Shown here in pieces: positions 8,607 through 17,681 of a stretch of DNA of 64,000 nt (position 1 is its first letter; the number at the start of each line of letters is the position of its first letter). The stretch is from Chloroflexota bacterium (lineage in GTDB: Bacteria; Chloroflexota; Anaerolineae; Anaerolineales; Villigracilaceae): contig JAIOOU010000003.1 in NCBI GenBank assembly GCA_021414245.1, positions 620,001 to 684,000 on the forward strand. The letters are read 5' to 3'. The notes below the pieces were generated by a model, which saw only the letters and a list, made by a program, of their open reading frames with translations, was not told where the DNA came from and did not search any database. A program made the translations under genes and the position numbers.

Positions 8607-8691
8607 CGTATTCTAAAATTATTACCGCCAGTTTCTAAAAATATTTGTTGTGATTTTATATAAAATATGAGCGCATGATTGTATCCATATT

Positions 8692-10965
8692 TTATATTTT
8701 ATATTTCATGGCGGGGCTGGTTTTTGGGTCCAAACCGTCTTCAGGCTTGCTGAGCGGCAGGATCACATGGAACTGGCTGCCGGGGAAGTGGATCTCGTCA
8801 TATCCGGGGCTTTCCACATAGATCCGTCCGCCGTGGGCTTCGACAATGCCCTTGGCGAGCGCAAGGCCCAGGCCTGCTCCGCCGCCCTGGAAGCGGGTCT
8901 TGCTGGTTGAATGTTTTCCCAATTCGCCGGGTTGATAGAACTTGGTGAAAATGATCTCGCGAAAGTTCGGGTCCACGCCCACGCCGGTGTCGCTGACGAT
9001 GATCTCCACGCCGCCATGGGGCAGGTCGATGATGGCGGGGATATTGTGACCCGTGATGGTGATGGCGCCCCTGTCAGGGGTGTATTTTGCGGCGTTCCGG
9101 ATCAGGTGATTGAAGAGCTTCTTCAACAGGTTTGAGTCCGCGCGGACCTGGGGCAGGGCGGGCAGGTCGATCGAGAGGGATTGCTTCCTTTCCCCAATGG
9201 CGCTGGCTTGCTCGGCGCAGATCTCCCGGATCAATGGTCCCATGTCAACGGGTTGAAGATGCGGTTTCAGGGTGCGGGCGTCGATCTGGGCGATGTCGAA
9301 CATCGAATCCATGATCTCGTGCAGGCGCAGGGTCCCATCGTGAATGCCCTTCATCATGGTCTGCAGGTCTGCGTTAAGACTGGCGTCCTCCAGCAGCATT
9401 TCCGAATAGCCCTTGATCACGGTCAGCGGAGTGCGCAGTTCGTGCGAGGCGATGCTGATGAAGTCGGATTTGGCTTGGTCGATCCGTTCGAGGTCGAGGT
9501 TGTTCTTTTCGAGGGCGCGGCGCGCAAGGCGCAGCTCGTTATTTAATCGCATCAGGTCGTCCACCAGGCGGGCGTTTTCCAGGGCTACGGCGGTTTGACT
9601 CGCGTGCGAGTTCAGGATGGCCAGGTCCTCGCGGGTGTAGCGGTTTCCGCTAATTTTCGGGCCAAAGGCCAGCAGGCCGATCCATTGTTTTTTTGCAAAG
9701 ATGGGAATGTAGACTTCGGCACGCAGCCGGCTGAACCAGTCCTTCTCAACGGGCGGGGAATTCCGAAAGGCGGGCAGCAGGTCCAGGTCATATTGAAGAA
9801 GCGGGCGCTGTTCGCGGGTCAGATGGGAGGCCACGGCCCCCTTCTCGTCCAATTCAACAGCGATCTGCTGTCGCTCCTCCGGGCTGGCAGCGGACCGCAG
9901 CCGGTAGGTCTTGCGGCCGTTCGCATCGCGGTCCGAATCGACCAGGAATAAAAAGCCGCGTTCGATCTGCATGGTCTCCAGAATGATGTTCACCGCAATG
10001 CCGGCCAGTCGGTCGATGTCGAGAATATTGCTGATGCTTTCGCTGTATTGATGGATGGTCAGACTGGCGTCATACTGGTCCCCGCGCATCCAGGTGTTCA
10101 CGATGCCCGTGATCAGGCTGAACAGGGGCGTGAACAGCAGCGATAGGATCAGTGCGATGAACGCGCCGGCCAGGACCGGGTTGAAGTTGTTTCGGTCGCT
10201 GGAAAGGGCTTCCAGTAATCGAAATCCCGCTGCGTAAAGGAATACGATCAGGATCGAAATTAAACCATACACGGTGCCGCGTCGCGCGATCTGCTTCAGG
10301 TCCGGGACGTGATGCGTGCCCACCACATACGCCATCAGGATCGCGACCCCCAACCGCATCGGCTGACCCAGCATGCTGGTGCCGGAGAATAATATTGCAT
10401 CGTTCACGAAGAGCAGCAGGATGGCCGGCCACCAGTAATTCAAACGGTTGCGGAAAAGCGGCTGATTCGTCTCGCGGCTGGCGTGCGCAATCGTCAGGAT
10501 CAGGCCGATCGAGATCATCAACCAGCCCAACACCGCCCAGGCCGCTCCCAGCCGCTCTTCAAGCAGGGTCAGATTGCCGTTGCTCCAGATCACTTCGGGA
10601 AAGTTAAAGGCATTCGTCAGCAGCAGGGCAAGGCCAAACATCCAGAACCCCCATAAAGCCAGCCATGCCCGCCGGCTTTCGCGTTTTAAAAACGTTTGCA
10701 GGGCCAGCATGAAAATGGCGGCCAGATTGAAGGCGATATAGATCTGTATTTCCGGAAAGGCGAGGTGGTTTCCCGGCGCAGAGTCCCCTTTGTGCCAGAT
10801 CGCTTCGGCAACATTGATCACCATGGCCAGCAGCGAAAAACCCGCCACCAGCCATGAAGAAATTTCCTGGCCTTCCCCGCGCCGCTGCACGGCGAAGAAA
10901 ATCACGGGCAGATACAGCGCGCCCAGCAGCAGTAAAAAGATGAATTGTGTCAGCGTTGTATTCAT
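8692..10965 (-). CDS. Membrane sensor histidine kinase with GAF domain
   Basis: The 757-residue protein begins with 8-9 transmembrane segments (residues 1-310), then a GAF domain (about 325-490: IERGFLFLVDSDRD... to RLVDDL), a HisKA domain with phospho-accepting His near 508 (SIASHELRTPLTVIKGYSEML) and a HATPase_c domain (NHLIRNAAKYTPD, VSDTGVGVDP, GAGLGLALAKGIVEAHGG). It therefore combines an uncharacterised membrane sensor with a cytoplasmic GAF. I start it at MNTTLTQF (10965); the longer frame invades the divergent gene. No response regulator is next to it, so it is an orphan kinase. Confidence 0.9.
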   Translation of the reverse strand: MNTTLTQFIFLLLLGALYLPVIFFAVQRRGEGQEISSWLVAGFSLLAMVINVAEAIWHKGDSAPGNHLAFPEIQIYIAFNLAAIFMLALQTFLKRESRRAWLALWGFWMFGLALLLTNAFNFPEVIWSNGNLTLLEERLGAAWAVLGWLMISIGLILTIAHASRETNQPLFRNRLNYWWPAILLLFVNDAILFSGTSMLGQPMRLGVAILMAYVVGTHHVPDLKQIARRGTVYGLISILIVFLYAAGFRLLEALSSDRNNFNPVLAGAFIALILSLLFTPLFSLITGIVNTWMRGDQYDASLTIHQYSESISNILDIDRLAGIAVNIILETMQIERGFLFLVDSDRDANGRKTYRLRSAASPEERQQIAVELDEKGAVASHLTREQRPLLQYDLDLLPAFRNSPPVEKDWFSRLRAEVYIPIFAKKQWIGLLAFGPKISGNRYTREDLAILNSHASQTAVALENARLVDDLMRLNNELRLARRALEKNNLDLERIDQAKSDFISIASHELRTPLTVIKGYSEMLLEDASLNADLQTMMKGIHDGTLRLHEIMDSMFDIAQIDARTLKPHLQPVDMGPLIREICAEQASAIGERKQSLSIDLPALPQVRADSNLLKKLFNHLIRNAAKYTPDRGAITITGHNIPAIIDLPHGGVEIIVSDTGVGVDPNFREIIFTKFYQPGELGKHSTSKTRFQGGGAGLGLALAKGIVEAHGGRIYVESPGYDEIHFPGSQFHVILPLSKPEDGLDPKTSPAMKYKI

Positions 10966-11020
10966 GGTTGTCGGAGGGATTTTACTCGAAAAAATTTCCA
11001 AATCGGTTATCATATGCGTT

Positions 11021-13996
11021 ATGCTCACATCCCGAACATCCCGTCTTAAGTACAATTTTTCCGTGGACTTCTTCCGCCCGGACGGGCATGTGGTCTTTCC
11101 AGACCTTGCCTCCGCCCGGGCTTTTGCCGCCCAAATGTCGGCGCTTCGCACGGACCCCGTGCCTGCCAGTGACCTATATGCACTGTCCCTGCTGGACGAA
11201 GCCTACCATGTGCTTCTCCGGCATTTTTTTGGCGGGTACGCGGGCGGTATGGGACGGGCTGTCGGGGTTTTGCAGTCCAAACTGGGCGAAAAATACAACC
11301 TGACCTTGACTAGATTCACGGAGGAGTTTCCGCCCACCGCGGTTTTCCTGGGCGAGGTCACGCCCAATCAATATCTTTCCCAAGACGGGCTGGATGACCT
11401 TCAACGGAACCGGCACACCGCGGCTGCGGAAGAAATTCTTTTGGTCAATACCTTCAATCAAAACCCCGCCATTTTTGGTTATCAGGAACTTTTTGATGAA
11501 TCCGGGATGACCGGTTTGGCCTATGGCGAATTTTTGCAGACATTGTTTAACTACTTCTCGGGTCAACTCGGATCGGATGGGGGAGCCTCCAAAACCGGCG
11601 AGGCCCTGCGGGATGTTCTGACCGCGCCCATCAAAGCCTCACCGGATTCACTCGAGGGCCAGCTTCGTTTCATTGTTGAGAAATGGGGCTTCCTGTTGGG
11701 GGCATCCTTCTCGATCCGCCTGCTGCGCAGTTTGGATTATTTGCGCGAAGAGGTAATTCGACAGCATCCTGTTTCCTTTGCGGACCAAAAAGCCGAAACC
11801 TACGTCCCAACTTTTGCGGGCAGCGAGTATGCGGAGTATGAGCGCTTCAGCCCGGATAAGGATTGGATGCCCCGCCTGGTGCTGCTTGCCAAAAATACCT
11901 ATGTCTGGCTCGGTCAGCTCTCCCGGAAATATCAACGCGACATCGTCACGCTCGATCAGATCCCGGATGAGGAACTTGATTTGCTTGCTTCCCGTGGATT
12001 TACCGGGCTGTGGCTGATCGGTCTGTGGGAACGCAGCCGGGCCTCCCAGCGTATCAAGCAGCGCATGGGCCAGCAGGATGCGGTGGCCTCCGCTTATTCC
12101 TTGCATTCCTATGATATCGCCCTGGACCTGGGTGGCTGGGAAGCGCTGAACAATCTCCGCACCCGCGCCTGGACCAGGGGCATCCGTCTCTCCGCGGACA
12201 TGGTCCCCAATCACATGGGCATCGATTCAAACTGGGTCACCGAACACCCGGATTGGTTCTTGTCCTCCCCGACTTCACCATATCCATCCTATTCGTTCAA
12301 ATCCGAAAACCTTTCCGATGACCTGCGGGTCGGCATCTATCTTGAAGATCATTATTACGACCGGACCGATGCTTCGGTCGTCTTTCAACGGCGCGATCTG
12401 CAAACCGGCGACCTGCGATACATCTATCATGGAAATGACGGCACGTCCTTCCCGTGGAACGACACGGCCCAGCTGGATTACACCAACCCCGCTGTCCGTG
12501 AGGCTGTCATTCAGGTCATCCTGCATGTGGCGCGCAATTTCCCTGTCATTCGTTTTGATGCAGCCATGACGCTTGCCAAGAAACATATTCAACGTCTATG
12601 GTTCCCCGAACCGGGTGCAGGCGGGGCCATCCCTTCGCGTGCGCAATACGGCATGACCCGCGCCGAATTTGATGAAAAGGTCCCGGAGGAATTCTGGCGT
12701 GAGGTCGTCGACAGGGTCGCAGCGGAAGTTCCCGATACGTTGTTGCTTGCCGAAGCCTTCTGGCTGATGGAGGGATATTTTGTGCGTACGCTCGGCATGC
12801 ATCGCGTCTACAACTCCGCGTTCATGCACATGCTGCGGGATGAGGATAATGCCAAATACCGGCTCGCGATCAAGAACACCCTTGAGTTCGATCCGCAGAT
12901 TCTCAAACGCTATGTCAACTTTATGAACAATCCGGATGAAAAGACGGCCGTTGAGCAATTCGGCAGCGGCGACAAATATTTTGGCATCTGCACGGTCCTG
13001 GCCACCTTGCCCGGTCTTCCCATGTTCGGTCACGGACAGGTGGAAGGATATGCTGAAAAATATGGGATGGAATTCCGGCGCGCAAAATGGGAGGAGTTAC
13101 CCAACGAGGATTTGATCCGCGGCCATGAATGGCGCATTTTCCCGATCCTTCACCGCCGCCACCTGTTCGCAGACGTTGAGCATTTTCTGCTCTATGACTT
13201 TTATTCGCCAAAAGGCGGTGTGGACGAGCAGGTCTTTGCCTACTCCAATCGTTTCAATGAGGAGCGCGGCCTGGTGGTTTATCACAATAAATTTACGGAT
13301 ACGCGCGGATGGATCAAAACTTCCGCGGCCTATATTGACAAGGCGTCCGGAAACACCTTGCGTAAAAATATCGCCGAAGGTCTCGATCTGCCGCAGACCG
13401 GATATGCCATCTTCAAGGATTATGTCAGCCATCTGGAATACATCCGCTCCTGCAGCGAAATCCGGGAAAAAGGCATGTACTTTGAATTGGGTGCCTATCA
13501 ATGCCATGCCTTGATGGATTGGCGTTTTGTGGAAGGGAATGGCTGGAAGGCTGTTTGTGACAGGTTGAACGGTGCCGGTGTCCCGTCCATGCAGGCCAGG
13601 TGGATGGAGCTGGTTCATCCGGCTGAGGATGCCAAAAGCGGGGAGCAGGCTCCGGTCAGGAAACGCACCGCCCGCAAAGCTGTTGCAAAGACTGTGAAGA
13701 AGGCGGTCACTCCTGCAAAACCTGTCAAGGCGAAGCAGGCTGCACAGAAGAAAGTTTCTACGAAAAAGGTCCCATCCAAAAAAGTTGTTAAACCTGTCAC
13801 GAAAAAGACAGTGCCTGTCAAAGGGAAGCCGGCCCGGAAAGTCGTTCCTGCTGTGAAGACTGCGGTCGCGAAGAAACCGCGGGCATCCAAAAAGGATGCC
13901 GGTACAAAAGCACTGTCAACTCGGAAGCCGGTGGCGAAAAAAGGTCCATCGAAGAAGGTTAAAACCGTTCAAAACAGGAAAAAAGAAAGCGCTTAA
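11021..13996 (+). CDS. GH13 alpha-amylase-family enzyme with Lys/Ala-rich C-terminal tail
   Basis: The product has 991 residues. GH13 conserved regions are visible: region I DMVPNHMG (about 392-399), region II VIRFDAAM (nucleophile Asp near 511), region III LLLAEAFW (acid/base Glu near 576) and a region IV-like FMNNPDEKT (about 634-642), where the usual His of NHD is Pro. It has a long N-terminal part and ends, from about 870, in roughly 120 residues of Lys/Ala/Pro/Val repeats (KKAV, AKPVKAK, TKKVPSKK) resembling histone H1 tails. GH13 enzymes cleave or transfer alpha-glucan bonds; specificity is open. The ATG at 11021 is preceded only by the short divergent promoter region. Confidence 0.82.
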   Translation: MLTSRTSRLKYNFSVDFFRPDGHVVFPDLASARAFAAQMSALRTDPVPASDLYALSLLDEAYHVLLRHFFGGYAGGMGRAVGVLQSKLGEKYNLTLTRFTEEFPPTAVFLGEVTPNQYLSQDGLDDLQRNRHTAAAEEILLVNTFNQNPAIFGYQELFDESGMTGLAYGEFLQTLFNYFSGQLGSDGGASKTGEALRDVLTAPIKASPDSLEGQLRFIVEKWGFLLGASFSIRLLRSLDYLREEVIRQHPVSFADQKAETYVPTFAGSEYAEYERFSPDKDWMPRLVLLAKNTYVWLGQLSRKYQRDIVTLDQIPDEELDLLASRGFTGLWLIGLWERSRASQRIKQRMGQQDAVASAYSLHSYDIALDLGGWEALNNLRTRAWTRGIRLSADMVPNHMGIDSNWVTEHPDWFLSSPTSPYPSYSFKSENLSDDLRVGIYLEDHYYDRTDASVVFQRRDLQTGDLRYIYHGNDGTSFPWNDTAQLDYTNPAVREAVIQVILHVARNFPVIRFDAAMTLAKKHIQRLWFPEPGAGGAIPSRAQYGMTRAEFDEKVPEEFWREVVDRVAAEVPDTLLLAEAFWLMEGYFVRTLGMHRVYNSAFMHMLRDEDNAKYRLAIKNTLEFDPQILKRYVNFMNNPDEKTAVEQFGSGDKYFGICTVLATLPGLPMFGHGQVEGYAEKYGMEFRRAKWEELPNEDLIRGHEWRIFPILHRRHLFADVEHFLLYDFYSPKGGVDEQVFAYSNRFNEERGLVVYHNKFTDTRGWIKTSAAYIDKASGNTLRKNIAEGLDLPQTGYAIFKDYVSHLEYIRSCSEIREKGMYFELGAYQCHALMDWRFVEGNGWKAVCDRLNGAGVPSMQARWMELVHPAEDAKSGEQAPVRKRTARKAVAKTVKKAVTPAKPVKAKQAAQKKVSTKKVPSKKVVKPVTKKTVPVKGKPARKVVPAVKTAVAKKPRASKKDAGTKALSTRKPVAKKGPSKKVKTVQNRKKESA

Positions 13997-14067
13997 TGGC
14001 CCGGATGCGTATAGGCCTTCTGACCCTACAATTGACATACGATTCACTGACGATATGACGTTTGTTA

Positions 14068-14096
14068 TTGACTTGCCCCTTGAATAGTACTATACT
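14068..14096 (+). promoter_or_regulatory. Sigma-70-type promoter upstream of the SWIM-protein gene
   Basis: TTGACT (14068-14073) and TATACT (14091-14096) are separated by exactly 17 bases. It is one of the best housekeeping-type promoters in the window and points at the small SWIM gene through a 115-base leader. Confidence 0.75.
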
Positions 14097-14111
14097 CGTT
14101 TTATCGAGGTA

Positions 14112-14150
14112 ATGCCCATATGCGCTTATTTTATGGCAAGTCTCAGATAA
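14112..14150 (+). other. Possible 12-codon leader ORF
   Basis: ATG at 14112 to TAA at 14148-14150 would encode MPICAYFMASLR. It lies between the promoter at 14068 and the terminator-like palindrome at 14161. A GAGG precedes it but only 2 bases from the ATG, so translation is uncertain. Confidence 0.25.
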
Positions 14151-14160
14151 GTTGATTGAA

Positions 14161-14189
14161 TACACGCGGATATCCGCGTGTATTTTTTT
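14161..14189 (+). terminator. Terminator-like palindrome inside the SWIM-gene leader
   Basis: A perfect 22-bp palindrome (TACACGCGG-ATAT-CCGCGTGTA) is followed by seven T, the form of an intrinsic terminator. It lies downstream of the promoter at 14068 and upstream of the SWIM start, so it could attenuate that gene. Alternatively it ends GH13 read-through. Confidence 0.65.
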
Positions 14190-14217
14190 ATATTTCCCAA
14201 TAAAGGAGATTAATACA

Positions 14218-14460
14218 ATGGATTCCGGAATGATCGGCAAAATCGAAAAGGCAAAAAGATACGCTGAAGACAGGCACCATTTCCAATTTAACAGGTTTGA
14301 CCTGAGTTTCCATGGGGACAATAATGAACATCGTGTTTCCTATGGAAATGGCGAATTCAGTTGTGATTGCGAGTTTTTTATCACCCATAAACGCTGCAGC
14401 CATACCATGGCACTTGAAATTCTCCTGAAGGACATGATTGTCGAACCCGTGAAAGCCTGA
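14218..14460 (+). CDS. Small SWIM zinc-finger protein
   Basis: This 80-residue protein has the SWIM signature in its C-terminal half: FSCDCEFFITHKRCSHTMAL, that is CxC-x8-CxH, a zinc-binding fold found in SWI2/SNF2 ATPases, MuDR transposases and small stand-alone bacterial proteins, proposed to bind DNA or protein. The upstream AAAGGAG spaced 8 bases from ATG 14218 decides the start. A strong promoter, a terminator-like leader hairpin and a strong downstream terminator make it a monocistronic unit. Function unknown. Confidence 0.85.
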   Translation: MDSGMIGKIEKAKRYAEDRHHFQFNRFDLSFHGDNNEHRVSYGNGEFSCDCEFFITHKRCSHTMALEILLKDMIVEPVKA

Positions 14461-14475
14461 TCATCGATGATTTTG

Positions 14476-14510
14476 AAGCAGCCCTCCACCACCTGGAGGG
14501 CTGCTTTCTT
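14476..14510 (+). terminator. Intrinsic terminator after the SWIM gene
   Basis: AAGCAGCCCTCCA pairs with TGGAGGGCTGCTT around a short loop (13 bp), followed by TCTTT. It begins 15 bases after the stop. Confidence 0.85.
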
Positions 14511-14594
14511 TAAATCCCCGGTGAAAATCATGCCATGTGCAGCAAACCCGGCGTTCTCATTAAATCTTAAAGATTATGGTGTACAATTTTCCCC

Positions 14595-15677
14595 ATGAAA
14601 TCACACTTTTCCAGGCGAGACTTCTTAAAACTTGGCGGTTTGACCTTAAGCGGGATGGCGTTTTCCCCCTTCCTGCCGGGGTTGACCAGTTTTGACGACA
14701 GTTTTGTGGTCAGGATTGCCACGGCCGAAATGCCGGTTCGCAAGGAGCCCACGGATGACAGCCGCATCGAATTGACCCGCTATCGCGATGAATTGGTCCA
14801 TGTATATGAAGAGGTCACTGCCGAGGAGCCGAAATATAATCCGGTCTGGTATCGCACCTGGGGTGGATATATGCATCGCGGACGTTTGCATCGTGTCAAA
14901 ACCCTTTACCAGATCCCATTAAGCAATATCCCCGAAGGAAAAAAATATCTGACCGAAGTCTCGGTCCCTTTCACCACCCCTTATCGATACTCAAAGACCT
15001 ACGGCTGGCAGGCACTCGGCCCCCCCCTTTATTACAGCTCGGTTCATTGGGTGGTGGCGATCGATGAAGGCCCCAAAATGGCGGATTATGCCGGTCCCTG
15101 GTACCGCATCTTTGACGAATTGGATTCCAACGTGGATTTTTATGTTCCTGCGATCCATTTGCGAATTTTACCGCCCGAGGACATGCTGGCTGTCACACCG
15201 GATGTCCCTTATGAGCAGAAGTTGATCGAGGTGAACCTTTCCACCCAGACCCTCACGGCTTATGAATATGGGAACGTGGTCCTGCAGACCAATATTTCAT
15301 CCGGCATTCCGGGGGACCCTTCCGGCGGGACAGGAATTCCCACCACCACTCCGACCGGTAAATTCTCGATTCTGGACAAGGTCCCAGCAAAGCACATGGG
15401 TTACAGCTATTTTGGGGAGACCTCAACGGGCAATGTCCTGGCCGACGTGGACAATTACGTGCTGCCGGGTGTTCCCTGGTCGCAGTTCTTCACCCCCCAG
15501 GGACATGCCTTTCACGGAACCTACTGGCATGAAAATTTCGGGACGCCGATGAGTCACGGCTGTATTAATATGCGCAACAGCGAAGCCAACTGGCTGTTCC
15601 GCTGGGTCAGGCCTTTTCATTCGCCGGAATCGGTTTCCAACCGCGGACTTGGCACCATGGTGGAGATCCATTATTAA
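14595..15677 (+). CDS. Tat-exported L,D-transpeptidase (YkuD domain)
   Basis: The 360-residue protein starts with a twin-arginine signal (FSRRDFLKLGG, then a hydrophobic stretch to about residue 35). The C-terminal YkuD domain begins near 205 (KLIEVNLSTQTLTAYEYGNV) and contains the catalytic block HGTYWHENFGTPMSHGCINM (about 304-323), with catalytic Cys near 320. L,D-transpeptidases make 3-3 peptidoglycan cross-links or attach proteins to the wall. The middle region (residues 60-200) resembles the second copy at 33352, so the two are paralogues. Tat export implies folding, or cofactor loading, before secretion. Confidence 0.92.
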   Translation: MKSHFSRRDFLKLGGLTLSGMAFSPFLPGLTSFDDSFVVRIATAEMPVRKEPTDDSRIELTRYRDELVHVYEEVTAEEPKYNPVWYRTWGGYMHRGRLHRVKTLYQIPLSNIPEGKKYLTEVSVPFTTPYRYSKTYGWQALGPPLYYSSVHWVVAIDEGPKMADYAGPWYRIFDELDSNVDFYVPAIHLRILPPEDMLAVTPDVPYEQKLIEVNLSTQTLTAYEYGNVVLQTNISSGIPGDPSGGTGIPTTTPTGKFSILDKVPAKHMGYSYFGETSTGNVLADVDNYVLPGVPWSQFFTPQGHAFHGTYWHENFGTPMSHGCINMRNSEANWLFRWVRPFHSPESVSNRGLGTMVEIHY

Positions 15678-15736
15678 TTGGCCGTGGACTTTCCCATTAA
15701 GTAAACTTATTTCATGTCAAGGAATTGACTCCATCC

Positions 15737-16993
15737 ATGCCGATACTTAACTGGAAGGGCAAGCATCTCGCGGACCCTCGGCCTGTTTCTCTGACCCAGG
15801 ACTCGATTCTCTACCCGATGGGGAAGGGCTATCCCAGGTCAAAGCCGGAAGGGCGTGTCATTCTCGGGGAAAACCTTTCGATCATGGCGGCGCTGCTGCC
15901 GGAGTATGAGGGTCGAATCGACCTGATCTATGCGGATCCCCCCTTCTTTACCAACCGAAAGTTTCCCGCGCGCATTGGTCGTGGAGAAGATTCCAGGAAA
16001 CCGTCAAAATGGAAATTGGTCGCAGGATATCAGGATTCCTGGCCTGACCTGGATTCCTACCTGCAGTTCCTGTACGAACGCCTGTCCTTGATGCATCGCC
16101 TGCTTTCACCAAATGGGACTCTGTACCTCCATTTGGACTGGCATGCAGACGCCTATGCCCGTCTGATCCTGGACGAGATTTTTGGCGAGAAAGGCGTTTT
16201 CATTAATGAGATCATCTGGACCTATCACGGTCCATCTCCGATAAAGAGCGCATTTAACCGGAAGCATGACACGATCCTGTCCTATGCCAAGAGCGGTGAT
16301 TACACATTTAATGCAAACGCGGTTCGTGAACCGTATAGCCAAAATACGATCACAACCTTCAATTCATCAAAAAAAGCCGGCTTTGGCAAGGTTCCGGACC
16401 TCGAAAGGGGCAAGGTGCCGGAGGATTGGTGGTATTTTCCGGTTGTCGCACGTTTGCATAACGAACGAACGGGGTATCCAACGCAAAAGCCGGAGGCTCT
16501 TCTCGAACGAATTGTCCTCGCATCATCCAATCAGGGGGATCTTGTCGCGGACTTTTTTTGCGGTTCCGGTACAACCTCTCTTGTGGCTGCAAAACATGGA
16601 CGCAGGTTTATCACAACGGATGCGGAGGTTCGTGCCGTTCATACGGCGCGGAACAGACTGGCGGAGACGAAGGCCGTCTTCTCAATTGAACGGGATGCGT
16701 CCCTGAAGGGTCTGTTTTCCCCGGACGGGAAAAAGATCAAAGTTCATGTTGCTTCGGGTTCTGTCAGGTTGGAAACAACTCTGGATGTGGATTTCTGGGA
16801 GGTTGACCCTGACTGGGATGGAAAACTCTTCAGAAGTGCCGCCCAGGCCCAGCGTCACGTGCGAAGCGGGGAACTGCCAATGGAAATAAAAATCGGAAGC
16901 CCACGTCGAGTGTGCATCCGATTGGTGACGGTACAGGGAAAACAGATCCAGTTAGATATCCAGGCGGTAGCCCACACCGCGGATCGTTTTTAG
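15737..16993 (+). CDS. Site-specific DNA methyltransferase (beta-class N6/N4), solitary
   Basis: The 418-residue protein has motif IV first (DLIYADPPFF, about 66-75), a central variable target-recognition region with SAFNRKHDTILSYAK, then motif X/I (PTQKPEALLERIV ... VADFFCGSGTTSLVAA, about 270-285). This order defines beta-class amino-methyltransferases; DPPF favours adenine-N6. About 80 residues follow (VDFWEVDPDWDGKLFRS ... VCIRLVTVQGKQ), an extra beta-rich domain seen in some restriction-type methylases. No endonuclease gene is adjacent. The ATG at 15737 is preferred to an in-frame TTG at 15725. The 3' end overlaps the convergent response-regulator gene by 42 bases. Confidence 0.88.
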   Translation: MPILNWKGKHLADPRPVSLTQDSILYPMGKGYPRSKPEGRVILGENLSIMAALLPEYEGRIDLIYADPPFFTNRKFPARIGRGEDSRKPSKWKLVAGYQDSWPDLDSYLQFLYERLSLMHRLLSPNGTLYLHLDWHADAYARLILDEIFGEKGVFINEIIWTYHGPSPIKSAFNRKHDTILSYAKSGDYTFNANAVREPYSQNTITTFNSSKKAGFGKVPDLERGKVPEDWWYFPVVARLHNERTGYPTQKPEALLERIVLASSNQGDLVADFFCGSGTTSLVAAKHGRRFITTDAEVRAVHTARNRLAETKAVFSIERDASLKGLFSPDGKKIKVHVASGSVRLETTLDVDFWEVDPDWDGKLFRSAAQAQRHVRSGELPMEIKIGSPRRVCIRLVTVQGKQIQLDIQAVAHTADRF

Positions 16994-17608
16994 GAATTTT
17001 GGATTGTCCGGGTCCAGCTCAATGGCGCGACGCAGCCAGGAAATGTGCACGTCCAGGGTTCGGGTATCGCCGGTGTAATTGGTCTCCCAGGCTTTCTTGA
17101 AGAGGGGTTCGCGTTCCACCACTTCACCGTGTTTATCCATCAGCAAATGCAGCAAGGTCACCAGGCGCGGGGTGAGTTTTGTGCTCCTGCCGAGACAGCG
17201 CACGCGCCGTTTTTCAAGATCCAGACGAATGGGCCCGACATGTAAAACATTTTTTCCGTCGCCGGGCAGCAGGGGTTTGATGCGGTTGACGAGTTTTTGA
17301 ACCGTAAAAGGCAGGGCCAGCACCGCATCAGCGGCATCCTTGTTGACTTCATTATCATCTTCCAGGATCAGGATGATCGGGAGTTTGGCATCCTTCTCCC
17401 GAATGGCCTGACAAATGCGCAGGCCTGTGCTGCGCAGGGAGGCTGCGTTAATCACCACCAGGCTGGGACTGACTTCCTTAAGGCGCGCAACGGCCTTGCT
17501 GCCATTTGGGGCAGTTTGGACATCAAATCCCTTCTTTTGCAGGTCGGCAGCAAACGAAGGGATTTCGGAATGATGGACTTCAATGACCAGGAGTGTGGTG
17601 GTCTTCAT
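16952..17608 (-). CDS. OmpR/PhoB-type regulator with degenerate receiver domain
   Basis: The 218-residue protein has an N-terminal CheY-like fold (1-115) and a C-terminal winged-helix domain (about 120-218: LDLEKRRVRC, LTPRLVTLLHLLMDKHGEVVEREPLFKKAW, RTLDVHISWLRRAIE, IRGVGYRL) typical of OmpR/PhoB DNA-binding domains. The receiver lacks every key residue: the acidic pocket is IEVHH, the phospho-acceptor position is Asn54 (LVVINAAS) and the conserved Lys of the KPF motif is Leu (VLALPF). It therefore probably works without phosphorylation. ATG at 17608; the longer frame has no support. Confidence 0.88.
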   Translation of the reverse strand: MKTTTLLVIEVHHSEIPSFAADLQKKGFDVQTAPNGSKAVARLKEVSPSLVVINAASLRSTGLRICQAIREKDAKLPIILILEDDNEVNKDAADAVLALPFTVQKLVNRIKPLLPGDGKNVLHVGPIRLDLEKRRVRCLGRSTKLTPRLVTLLHLLMDKHGEVVEREPLFKKAWETNYTGDTRTLDVHISWLRRAIELDPDNPKFLKTIRGVGYRLDI

Positions 17609-17681
17609 AATGGTTGATGAAAAATACCTTTTGGTTGGGTAAAGGCTCCTTAACACCTGCGGAATTTGCTTCCTGTATTTG

